This document shows, piece by piece, positions 9,087 to 16,614 of a DNA stretch of 64,000 bases. Under the pieces are notes generated by a model, which saw only the letters and a list, made by a program, of their open reading frames with translations, made no database searches and was not told where the DNA came from. The position numbers and the translations under genes are program-made. How positions within the stretch are numbered: position 1 is the first letter of the stretch; each line of letters opens with the position of its first letter. The DNA comes from Pelomonas sp965229315 (GTDB lineage: Bacteria > Pseudomonadota > Gammaproteobacteria > Burkholderiales > Burkholderiaceae_C), in assembly GCF_965229315.1 (NCBI RefSeq), contig NZ_CBDDJA010000002.1, positions 1,488,001 through 1,552,000 of the forward strand. The letters are read 5' to 3'.

Positions 9087-9875
9087 ATGTTCGTCGATTC
9101 CCACTGCCACCTCAGCTTCCCGGAGCTGAAGGCCAGGCTCCCCGACATCCTGGCCGACATGTGCAGCGCGCAGGTGGACCAGGCCATCTGCATCTGCACG
9201 CAGATGGAGGAATTCGAGGCCGTGCACGCACTGGCGCTGGAGAACGCGCAGCTCTGGGCCACCGTGGGCGTGCACCCGGATACCGAGGACATGCGCGAGC
9301 CCGATGTGGCCGAACTGGTGCGGCTGGCCGCGCTGCCGCGCGTCGTCGCCATCGGCGAGACGGGGCTGGACTACTACCGCCTGAACGGCCGCAGCATCGA
9401 CGACATGGAATGGCAGCGCGAGCGCTTCCGCACGCACATCCGCGCCGCCAGGCAGGCCGCCAAGCCGCTGGTCATCCACACCCGCGCCAGCGCGGCCGAC
9501 ACGCTGCGCGTGCTGGACGAGGAGGGCGGCGAGCGGGCCGGCGGCGTCTTCCATTGCTTCACCGAGACCGCCGAGGTGGCGCTGGCGGCCGTGGAGCGCG
9601 GCTACTACATCTCGTTCTCCGGCATCGTCAGTTTCAAGAACGCACAGGACCTGCGCGACCTCGTGAAGCTGCTGCCGCTGGACCGCGTGCTGATCGAGAC
9701 CGACAGCCCCTATCTCGCGCCCATGCCGTTCCGCGGCAAGACCAATTCACCGGCCTACGTGCCCTATGTGGCAAAGGCGGTGGCCGACGCCCTGGGCCTG
9801 CCCGTGCCGGAGCTGGCGGCGCGCACGACCGCCAACACGCGGCGGCTCTTTGGCCTGCCGGAGGTGGCGGCATGA
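9087..9875 (+). CDS. TatD-family metal-dependent hydrolase
   Basis: A TIM-barrel amidohydrolase-like nuclease of the TatD/YcfH family. Metal-site motifs are visible in order: DSHCHL, ATVGVHPD, AIGETGLDYYR, LVIHTRAS, GVFHCFT, and LIETDSPYLAP. The 262-residue length is standard. The start at MFVDSHCHL places the first metal ligands correctly, whereas longer in-frame extensions would run into pilZ. It overlaps the following ankyrin gene in ATGA. Family members act as 3'-5' exonucleases or deacylases; the substrate here is not known. Confidence 0.95.
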   Translation: MFVDSHCHLSFPELKARLPDILADMCSAQVDQAICICTQMEEFEAVHALALENAQLWATVGVHPDTEDMREPDVAELVRLAALPRVVAIGETGLDYYRLNGRSIDDMEWQRERFRTHIRAARQAAKPLVIHTRASAADTLRVLDEEGGERAGGVFHCFTETAEVALAAVERGYYISFSGIVSFKNAQDLRDLVKLLPLDRVLIETDSPYLAPMPFRGKTNSPAYVPYVAKAVADALGLPVPELAARTTANTRRLFGLPEVAA

Positions 9876-10534
9876 AGCGCTGGCTTGCCGGCGCGCTGCT
9901 GTCGGCGGCGGTCGCCGCCCATGCGGCGCCCATCGACGACTTCGTCATGGCCGTCGAAATGAATGACCCCCGCGTCGTGCTGAGCCTGCTGCTCAAGGGC
10001 GTGGACCCCAACCAGCCCGATGCGCGCGGCCGCAAGGCCATCTTCGTCGCCGTGCGCGAGGAGTCGCTGCGCGCGCTGGACAGCCTGCTCGCCTCGCCGC
10101 TGCTCAAGGCCGACGAGCCCAACGCCCAGGGCGAGACGCCGCTGATGATCGCGGCCATCAAGGGCTCGCTGCCGGCCGTCAAGGCGCTGGCCAAGCGCGG
10201 CGCGGCCATCAACCGCGAGGGCTGGACGCCGCTGCACTACGCCTGCAGCGGGCCAGACCACGGCGTGGCGGCGTGGCTCATCGAGCAGGGCGCGGTGATC
10301 AATGCGCGCTCGGAGAACGGCACCACGCCGCTGATGATGGCGGCCCGCTATGGCAACGCCGACCTCATTTCCATGCTCATCAAGGCCGGCGCCGAGCCGC
10401 GCGCGGCCAACGAGCAGGAGATGACGGCGGCCGACTTCGCGCAGCGCGGCGGCCGCGACGTGATCGCCAAGGAACTGCGCCGCATCATCCAGGAGCGCCA
10501 GCGTGCGGCCGATGCGGCCAAGCCGGCCCGATAA
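9872..10534 (+). CDS. Exported ankyrin-repeat protein
   Basis: A 220-residue protein with a signal peptide (residues 1-19, ending AAHA) and four to five ankyrin repeats. Repeat hallmarks are GETPLMIAAIKGSLPAVKAL, GWTPLHYACSG and GTTPLMMAARYGNADL. It should reside in the periplasm and bind another protein. The start overlaps the tatD stop (ATGA), so it belongs to the mltG-tmk-holB-pilZ-tatD unit. Similar proteins occur at this place in related genomes, but no function is established. Confidence 0.9.
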   Translation: MKRWLAGALLSAAVAAHAAPIDDFVMAVEMNDPRVVLSLLLKGVDPNQPDARGRKAIFVAVREESLRALDSLLASPLLKADEPNAQGETPLMIAAIKGSLPAVKALAKRGAAINREGWTPLHYACSGPDHGVAAWLIEQGAVINARSENGTTPLMMAARYGNADLISMLIKAGAEPRAANEQEMTAADFAQRGGRDVIAKELRRIIQERQRAADAAKPAR

Positions 10535-10663
10535 GCGCGACAAAGTTCTCGGGCCAGCGGCCGTGTAGGGAAAAGTCTTACAGCACCTCGCGCGCTGAAC
10601 CGACTGTTGCGGCAAGACGAGGCTGCCTACAGTGAGTCCATCGACTTTCAACCGAGGCTCACC

Positions 10664-10885
10664 ATGCTGTCCAACACGCCCAATCTGGCCGACCCGTTCG
10701 CGATGCTGATCGCGCCCGAGCAGGTGATGCAGGCCGTCGAGCGTTCCGACCGTCTGGCGCGCCTGCAGCGCCGCGTCTACCGCCCGCTGGACCGGCCCTG
10801 GATTCCGATGAAGGGCATGGCGGCCGATTTCGACAGCGAGATCGACGCCGAGCCCGATGTGCCGGACCTGTCCGATCTCGAATAA
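10664..10885 (+). CDS. Small hypothetical protein, 73 residues
   Basis: The start ATG at 10664 is preceded by a modest site (GAGG, eight bases upstream). The protein is rich in Pro, Asp and Arg: MLSNTPNLADPFAM at one end and an acidic tail ending PDVPDLSDLE. No signal peptide or domain is recognised. The frame opens at 10607, so an alternative start is possible. It is followed within 20 bases by a strong terminator, which supports its being a real transcribed unit. Function unknown. Confidence 0.6.
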   Translation: MLSNTPNLADPFAMLIAPEQVMQAVERSDRLARLQRRVYRPLDRPWIPMKGMAADFDSEIDAEPDVPDLSDLE

Positions 10886-10895
10886 GCCGACCCAT

Positions 10896-10923
10896 AAAAA
10901 ACGCCCGCTGCTGCGGGCGTTTT
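10896..10923. terminator. Bidirectional rho-independent terminator
   Basis: A perfect 8-bp stem (ACGCCCGC / GCGGGCGT) with loop TGCT is flanked by an A-run on the left and a T-run on the right. It lies between the small gene ending at 10885 and efp ending at 10946 on the other strand, so it can serve both. Confidence 0.92.
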
Positions 10924-10945
10924 CACTTCGAGCTTCGCCGGCGTC

Positions 10946-11500
10946 TCAGACGCGCTTGCGGTACTCGTGCGTGCGGGTGTCGATTTCGATCTTGTCGCCG
11001 TTCTCGACGAACGCCGGCACGGAGATTTCAAAGCCCGTGCCCTTCAGGCGGGCGGGCTTCATGACCTTGCCGGAGGTGTCACCCTTGGCGGCCGGCTCCG
11101 TCTCGATCTCGCGCACGACGCTGGTGGGCAGCTCGACCGAAATGGCCTTGCCGTCGTAGAAGGTCACTTCCACGGCCATGCCGTCTTCCAGGTAGGAGAT
11201 GGCGTCACCCATGTTCTCGGACTCGACTTCGTACTGGTTGTACTCGGTGTCCATGAACACATACATCGGGTCGGCGAAGTAGGTGTACGTGCAGTCCTTC
11301 TTGTCGAGGATGATCTGCTCCATCTTGTCGTCGGCCTTGAAGACCAGCTCAGCGCCGGCGCCGTTCAGCAGGTTCTTCATCTTGATGCGCACGGTGGCGG
11401 CGCCACGGCCGCCGCGGCTGTATTCGGTCTTCAGGACGACCATCGGGTCCTTGCCCTGCATGATCACGTTGCCTGCGCGGATTTCTTGAGCGAGTTTCAT
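10946..11500 (-). CDS. efp: Elongation factor P (arginine-32 type)
   Basis: Rescues ribosomes stalled at polyproline stretches. The 184-residue, three-domain protein starts MKLAQEIRAGN; a longer reading frame upstream is not part of the gene. The loop that enters the peptidyl-transferase centre reads SRGGRGAAT, with Arg at residue 32. Established knowledge: EF-Ps with Arg32 are activated by rhamnosylation by EarP, whereas Lys34 types use EpmA/B. The EarP gene lies directly upstream in the same direction, in agreement. Confidence 0.97.
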   Translation of the reverse strand: MKLAQEIRAGNVIMQGKDPMVVLKTEYSRGGRGAATVRIKMKNLLNGAGAELVFKADDKMEQIILDKKDCTYTYFADPMYVFMDTEYNQYEVESENMGDAISYLEDGMAVEVTFYDGKAISVELPTSVVREIETEPAAKGDTSGKVMKPARLKGTGFEISVPAFVENGDKIEIDTRTHEYRKRV

Positions 11501-11590
11501 GGTGTATTGCGGGATGAAAGGCCGGGGATTCCGGCTGGCGGCGCACCAGACTCCAAAAGACTCCGTCTTGGTTTGGCGCGGCAAAGCCGG

Positions 11591-12628
11591 CTATTCTAGC
11601 TGGGAAACCCCTAGGAATTGCTGCAGCCGCGTCAGCAGGTCGGGCTGGGCCGCCAACTGCGCACGCCAGCCGACGGCATGCAGAGCGGCTGCATCCAGCG
11701 CTGGCAACGCCGGCAGCGACTCGCTCATCCCGTTCCAGCCCCGCCAGACCGAACGCCAGGCGGCAGGCAGGTCGGCGCGGGCCATGAAGGCCTCCAGCTT
11801 GGCGTGGTGGGCGTCGTCGTGCTGCGGGTAGATGTGCCAGACAAAGGGTTTGCCGGCCCATTGCGCGCGCACGAACGAGTCCTCGCCGCGGACGAAGTTC
11901 AGGTCGCAGGCCCACAGCAGATGGTCGTAGTCGTCCTGTGGCAGGTAGGGCAGCGCGACGTGGCGCAGCCGCGGGCGGTCGGCGATCTGCCCCTGCAGCG
12001 GGCCGGGACAGGCCAGCACCAGCGTCGGTTGATCTGCCAGCGCATCCAGCAGCGCCGGCAGGCGCGGGTTGTCGTAGGCGAACAGGCTGACGACCCGCTC
12101 GCCGGGCCGCGGCGCCCAGCCACGGCCGGCCAGCCAGGCACGGCCATCGAAGGCAGCCCTGCGCGCCAGCAATCCGGGCTCGCGCAGCAGCCCACCGGTG
12201 CGCGGCGTGAAGCCCGGGTAGAAGAAGTGCTTGCTCAACCCCGCGGCCGGGCCGTGGAATTGCGGTGACGCGAGGCCGTGGCTGCGTTCGACATAGTCCT
12301 CGGCGCTGAGGTATTCGAGGTTGATCCAGTGCGGCGCAGGCACGTGCGCGGCCATGCGGGCGACGAAGGCCGGGGGAAGTTCGCAGCCGAAGGACTCGAT
12401 GACGACGTCGCCGGGCCGCACGTCCACATCAGCGTGCGGCCACACGCGGACGTTGATGCCGGGCGGCCGCTGCGGCGCCATCCAGCGCAGCGCCGAGGCG
12501 TCGTCCACCCACAGCCTGACCGCCTGGCCTCTTGCGGCCAGATCGCGGGCCAGACGCCAGCAGACACCGAGGTCGCCGTGGTTGTCGATGACCCGGCAAA
12601 AGATGTCCCAAAGCGTCGGCGAACTCAT
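11591..12628 (-). CDS. earP: EF-P arginine-32 rhamnosyltransferase EarP
   Basis: Transfers rhamnose from dTDP-rhamnose to Arg32 of EF-P. The N-terminal signature FCRVIDNHGDLGVCWRLAR is diagnostic of EarP (formerly DUF2331), and the conserved NFVRGEDSFVRAQWAGKPFVWHIYPQ region, described here by its ends NFVRGEDS and HIYPQHDD, is present near the C-terminus. The start at 12628 gives 345 residues. It lies 90 bases upstream of efp and is probably co-transcribed. It is divergent from uvrC with only 32 bases between the two starts. Confidence 0.95.
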   Translation of the reverse strand: MSSPTLWDIFCRVIDNHGDLGVCWRLARDLAARGQAVRLWVDDASALRWMAPQRPPGINVRVWPHADVDVRPGDVVIESFGCELPPAFVARMAAHVPAPHWINLEYLSAEDYVERSHGLASPQFHGPAAGLSKHFFYPGFTPRTGGLLREPGLLARRAAFDGRAWLAGRGWAPRPGERVVSLFAYDNPRLPALLDALADQPTLVLACPGPLQGQIADRPRLRHVALPYLPQDDYDHLLWACDLNFVRGEDSFVRAQWAGKPFVWHIYPQHDDAHHAKLEAFMARADLPAAWRSVWRGWNGMSESLPALPALDAAALHAVGWRAQLAAQPDLLTRLQQFLGVSQLE

Positions 12629-12660
12629 GGGTCGATTGTCCCAGGCCAAAATCCGCCGCC

Positions 12661-14619
12661 ATGTCGACCCCGACTCCGATCCCGACCCTGTCCCCCCCCG
12701 ACCCCGGCGAGCCGCCCCGCGCCGAGATGGAGGCCGCGGCGCGCGAGACGCGCGAGAAGCTGCTGGCCGAGGTCGGCGCGCTGCCGGCCATGCCCGGTGT
12801 CTACCGCTACTTCGACGCCAAGGGCGACGTGCTCTATGTCGGCAAGGCGCGTGAGCTGAAGAAGCGCGTCTCCAGCTATTTCCAGAAAAACCACGGTGGC
12901 ACGCGCATCGGCCTGATGGTCTCGCGCATCGCGCGCATGGAAACGACGGTGGTGCGCACCGAGGCCGAGGCGCTGCTGCTTGAGAACAACCTCATCAAGA
13001 CGCTGAACCCTCGGTTCAACATCCTGTTCCGGGACGACAAGAGCTACCCCTACCTGAAGATCACCTCGCACGCCTACCCGCGCATGGCCTACTACCGCGG
13101 CGCGGTGGACAAGCGGCACCAGTACTTCGGCCCCTTCCCGAGTGCCTGGGCGGTGAAGGAATCCATCCAGCTGATGCAGAAGGTGTTCAAGCTGCGCACT
13201 TGCGAGGACAGCGTCTTCAACAACCGCAGCCGGCCCTGCCTGCTGCACCAGATCAAGCGCTGCTCCGGACCCTGCGTGCCGGCGGGCCAGGGCGGCGACT
13301 ACGCGCTCAACGTCGCCAGCGCCGAGCGCTTCCTGCGCGGCGAGACGGACGAGGTCATGGCCGCGCTGCAGGCGCAGATGATGGCCTACGCGCAAGCTCA
13401 GCAGTACGAACTGGCCGCTGAGGTGCGCAACCAGATCCAGGCGCTGTCCAAGGTGTTGCAGCAGCAGGTCATCGAAGAGAGCAGCGCCACCGGCGGCGAA
13501 CGCGACGTGGACATCCTGGCGGTGAAGGTGCAGGGCGGCCGCGCCTGCGTGAACCTGGCGATGGTGCGCGGCGGCCGCCACCTGGGTGACCGCGCGTTTT
13601 TCCCCAAGCACGTGGACGAAGCGACCGCGGTGCGGCTGGACGAAGACGAGGTGCTGTCGCCGGAGCGGCAGGTGCTGGAGGCTTTCATGGCGCAGCACTA
13701 CCTGGCGTCGCCGGTGCCGGGGCTGGTCGTCGTCAGCGACGCGGTGGACGCGGGCCTGGCCGATGCGCTGGGTGTGCAGAACGGCGGCCGCGTGACAGTG
13801 CAAGCCCAGCCGCGCGGCCAGCGGCGCATCTGGCTGGAGATGTGCGTCAAGGGCGCCGAACTGGCGCTGGCCCGCCTGCTGGCGGAAGAGGGCTCGCAGC
13901 AGGCGCGCACGCGGGCGCTGGTGGACGCGCTGGACCTGTCCGTCGCCGAGATCGACAGCTTCCGCGTCGAGTGTTTCGACATCAGCCACACGGCGGGCGA
14001 GGCGACGATGGCGAGCTGCGTCGTCTTCGAGGGCCACCAGATGCAGAGCAGCCAGTACCGGCGCTACACCATCGAGGGCATCACCGGCGGCGACGACTAC
14101 GCTGCCATGCGCCAGGTGCTGACGCGCCGCTACAGCAAGATGGCCGAAGCGGCCCAGCTCGGCACCGGACGGCTGCCCGACCTCGTGCTCGTGGACGGTG
14201 GCCGTGGCCAGGTGTCGATGGCGCGCGAGGTGTTCGAGGAGCTGGGACTGGACCTGGGGCTGATCGCCGGCGTCGAGAAGGGGGAGGGGCGCAAGGTCGG
14301 GCTGGAGGAGCTGGTGTTCGCCGATGGCCGCGAGAAGGTCTACCTGGGCCGTGACTCCGCGGCGCTGATGCTCGTGGCCCAGATCCGCGACGAGGCGCAC
14401 CGCTTCGCGATCACCGGCATGCGCGCCAAGCGCGCCGCGGCGCGCACGGGCGGGTCGCGGCTGGAGGATGTGCCTGGCGTCGGGCCCAAGAAGCGCTCGC
14501 AGTTGCTGCAGCGCTTCGGTGGCGTGCGCGGCGTGGCCGGTGCCAGCGTTGACGAGCTGTGCAGCGTGAAGGGCATTTCGCGCGAGCTCGCAGAAGACAT
14601 CTACCGCGCGCTGCACTGA
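12661..14619 (+). CDS. uvrC: UvrABC system protein C
   Basis: The nuclease subunit of nucleotide excision repair, which makes both incisions around a lesion marked by UvrA/B. It has an N-terminal GIY-YIG domain (PGVYRYFDAKGDVLYVGKA), a UVR motif for UvrB binding near residues 240-275, an RNase H-like C-terminal nuclease (CFDISHTAGE, LVDGG), and a terminal helix-hairpin-helix pair (DVPGVGPKKRSQLL). At 652 residues it is full length. The last 40 bases are repeated just downstream. Confidence 0.97.
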   Translation: MSTPTPIPTLSPPDPGEPPRAEMEAAARETREKLLAEVGALPAMPGVYRYFDAKGDVLYVGKARELKKRVSSYFQKNHGGTRIGLMVSRIARMETTVVRTEAEALLLENNLIKTLNPRFNILFRDDKSYPYLKITSHAYPRMAYYRGAVDKRHQYFGPFPSAWAVKESIQLMQKVFKLRTCEDSVFNNRSRPCLLHQIKRCSGPCVPAGQGGDYALNVASAERFLRGETDEVMAALQAQMMAYAQAQQYELAAEVRNQIQALSKVLQQQVIEESSATGGERDVDILAVKVQGGRACVNLAMVRGGRHLGDRAFFPKHVDEATAVRLDEDEVLSPERQVLEAFMAQHYLASPVPGLVVVSDAVDAGLADALGVQNGGRVTVQAQPRGQRRIWLEMCVKGAELALARLLAEEGSQQARTRALVDALDLSVAEIDSFRVECFDISHTAGEATMASCVVFEGHQMQSSQYRRYTIEGITGGDDYAAMRQVLTRRYSKMAEAAQLGTGRLPDLVLVDGGRGQVSMAREVFEELGLDLGLIAGVEKGEGRKVGLEELVFADGREKVYLGRDSAALMLVAQIRDEAHRFAITGMRAKRAAARTGGSRLEDVPGVGPKKRSQLLQRFGGVRGVAGASVDELCSVKGISRELAEDIYRALH

Positions 14620-14670
14620 CGTGCAGAGCACGCGAGCTCGCAGAAGGCATCTGCCGCGCGCTGCACTGAC
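14581..14670. repeat. Direct repeat: partial duplication of the uvrC 3' end
   Basis: Bases 14581-14620 (the last codons and stop of uvrC) recur at 14631-14670 with 38 of 40 bases identical. Ten bases (GTGCAGAGCA) lie between the copies. Both copies end in CTGCACTGAC. This looks like a slippage or recombination duplication outside the coding sequence. Confidence 0.93.
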
Positions 14671-14719
14671 AGCGCTGGCCGGAGATGGCGCGGACAATGC
14701 ATGCAGGAGGAGATTCAAC

Positions 14720-15253
14720 ATGTCCATCGTCGACGGTTGCAAGCGCGCTGCGCACTGGGTGATCACACCGCTGCTGGCCGCCTGTGGCGCCGCGCCTCGC
14801 GCGCCCGCGCCGGCCCCAACGCCCAGGCCTGCGCCGGCACCCGCCGTGGCTGCGGCACCGGCGTCCACGTTGGCGCCGGACGCGAGCGCCGCGCTGCCCA
14901 AGGCGCAGGGCATGCCGGCGCCCAAGCCCGTGCGCACGCATGATGAGCTGCGCCGCCAGGCCGCCGAACGGCTGGTCATGGCCAACCCCGAGCGCAGCTA
15001 CATGACGCCGGCGCCCGCGCACCTGCTGACCGTCGTCGTGCTGGACATCGAGGTCAAGGCGGACGGCAGCGTGCGCAAGATCAACGTCGTGCGCCCGCCC
15101 AAGTTCGGCCCCGAGACCCTGCAGATGGCGGTTGACGCGGTGAACCGCGCCGCACCGTTCGGCGACGTGCGGCGCATGCCCGAACCGTGGCGGTTCACCG
15201 AGACCTTCCTGTTCGACGAGGACCGGCGCTTCAAGCCGCGCAGCCTGGACTGA
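14720..15253 (+). CDS. Lipoprotein with TonB C-terminal-like domain
   Basis: A 177-residue putative lipoprotein. The start is set by AGGAGG nine to ten bases upstream of ATG. The N-terminus ends in a lipobox-like LLAAC, followed by a Pro/Ala-rich linker (residues 25-75) of the kind that spans periplasm. The C-terminal ~100 residues (LTVVVLDIEVKADGSVRKINVV, key feature V-x-A-D-G-S-V) resemble the TonB C-terminal fold. The role is unclear; it is not a true TonB, since no N-terminal membrane anchor helix with SxxxH is present. It sits between uvrC and pgsA. Confidence 0.75.
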   Translation: MSIVDGCKRAAHWVITPLLAACGAAPRAPAPAPTPRPAPAPAVAAAPASTLAPDASAALPKAQGMPAPKPVRTHDELRRQAAERLVMANPERSYMTPAPAHLLTVVVLDIEVKADGSVRKINVVRPPKFGPETLQMAVDAVNRAAPFGDVRRMPEPWRFTETFLFDEDRRFKPRSLD

Positions 15254-15321
15254 TTCAACCTATCTGCCACAGTCGTGGCCCACCCGCCGGTGCGGCTTAT
15301 CGGCTTGGGCACAATCCCCGC

Positions 15322-15888
15322 ATGTTCCTGACGCTGCCGACTCTGCTGACCTGGGCCCGCATCGTGGCCATCCCGCTGATCGTCGGGGTGTTCTACCTGG
15401 ACCTGACGACTGCCCACCAGAACCTGTTCGCGACCGCGCTGTTCATCGTCGTCGCGCTGACCGACTGGCTGGACGGCTACCTGGCCCGCAAGCTCAACCA
15501 GACCTCGTCCTTCGGCGCCTTCCTGGACCCCGTGGCCGACAAACTGATGGTCTGCTCGGCCTTGCTGGTGTTGCTGAAGCTGGGGCGCGTCGACGCCTTC
15601 GTCGCGCTCGTCATCATTGGCCGCGAGATCACCATCTCGGCGCTGCGCGAGTGGATGGCGCAGATCGGCGCGGCACGCAGCGTGGCCGTGCACATGGTCG
15701 GCAAGCTCAAGACGATGGCGCAGATGGTGGCCATCCCCTTCCTGCTGTACGACGGCCAGTTGTTCGGCCTGATCCCGACGCATGCGTGGGGAACCTGGCT
15801 GGTCTACGCGGCCGTCGTGCTGACGATCTGGTCCATGGTCTATTACCTGCAGAAAGCCGTGCCGGAGATTCGCGCCAAGGCGCGCTGA
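15322..15888 (+). CDS. pgsA: CDP-diacylglycerol-glycerol-3-phosphate 3-phosphatidyltransferase
   Basis: An inner-membrane enzyme that commits CDP-diacylglycerol to phosphatidylglycerol synthesis. The CDP-alcohol phosphotransferase motif D-x2-DG-x2-AR-x8-G-x3-D-x3-D is present as DWLDGYLAR followed by GAFLDPVADK. Four to five membrane helices are evident. The start MFLTLPTLLTWAR gives 188 residues, the usual length. uvrC-pgsA is a common proteobacterial order. Confidence 0.95.
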   Translation: MFLTLPTLLTWARIVAIPLIVGVFYLDLTTAHQNLFATALFIVVALTDWLDGYLARKLNQTSSFGAFLDPVADKLMVCSALLVLLKLGRVDAFVALVIIGREITISALREWMAQIGAARSVAVHMVGKLKTMAQMVAIPFLLYDGQLFGLIPTHAWGTWLVYAAVVLTIWSMVYYLQKAVPEIRAKAR

Positions 15889-16115
15889 AGTCGTGCCGCC
15901 GTGACTTGCGGCGGCGATCCGGACACCGAGTTGTATCCGGACTTTTCCCGCCCCGCCGTGGCCTGGGCGCGCGTCTAGAATCCGGTTCCCCGTGCACGCC
16001 CTGGGCGCCGTTCAGGCGGCCATTTTCAGGATGAACCGTACGGGACCGACATCCGTTCGCAGTTCTGCGCTATAGCTGTGGGCGCAGGGCACAACAGTCT
16101 GTTGAGGGGGCACGA

Positions 16116-16388
16116 GTGAACAAGTCCGAATTGATCGAGCACATTGCCAAGCAGGCCGACATTTCCAAGGCCGCCGCAGGTCGTGCGCTCGAAGCCGTCA
16201 TCGGCGGTGTCAAGACGACGCTGAAGAAGAACGGCACGGTATCGCTGGTAGGCTTCGGCACGTTCAGCATCACCAAGCGGGCCGCCCGTGCCGGTCGCAA
16301 TCCGCGCACCGGCGATACGATCAAGATCAAGTCGGCCAAGGTGCCCAAGTTCAAACCCGGCAAGGCGTTGAAAGACGCTGTCAACTGA
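16116..16388 (+). CDS. hupB: HU-family DNA-binding protein
   Basis: A 90-residue nucleoid protein that bends and compacts DNA as a dimer. The beta-arm signature GFGTFSITKRAARAGRNPRTG and the N-terminal MNKSELIEHIAKQADIS are typical. GAGGGGG lies seven to ten bases before the start. The 227-base upstream gap contains a TAGAAT hexamer at 15976-15981 that could be a -10 element, without a good -35. It is followed by tRNA-Val. Confidence 0.95.
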   Translation: MNKSELIEHIAKQADISKAAAGRALEAVIGGVKTTLKKNGTVSLVGFGTFSITKRAARAGRNPRTGDTIKIKSAKVPKFKPGKALKDAVN

Positions 16389-16417
16389 GCTCGCTCAGTT
16401 CGGGTCCCGGTTTTCCC

Positions 16418-16493
16418 GGGCGCTTAGCTCAGTTGGTAGAGCACCTCCCTTACACGGAGATTGTCGGCGGTTCGAGCCCGTCAGCGCCCACCA
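16418..16493 (+). tRNA. tRNA-Val (anticodon TAC)
   Basis: A full 76-base cloverleaf with encoded CCA. The acceptor stem is GGGCGCT/AGCGCCC, the D-stem GCTC/GAGC, the anticodon loop CTTACAC (anticodon TAC), and the T-loop TTCGAGC. The outermost anticodon-stem pair is a C-A mismatch (16444/16460); the other four pairs are intact. Confidence 0.95.
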
Positions 16494-16614
16494 CCCGCTC
16501 CGCCGGACGGCAGTTGGCCGTCTCGCACTTAGAATGCGGCTCCCCTCGAAGGCGAACCCCGGTTCGCCTTCGTCGCGTTTGATCCGTCGCGTCTGATCCT
16601 CAAGGCTTTTCGAG

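Noticed and set aside
12625..14985. A 786-codon open frame antisense to uvrC
   Set aside because: High-GC codon bias keeps the complementary frame open. The translation is His/Arg/Ala-rich with no domain, and uvrC on the other strand is certain.
16500..16614. TAGAAT at about 16530 considered as the ppiD promoter
   Set aside because: No -35 element at proper spacing, and transcription from the HU/tRNA-Val side may serve ppiD.
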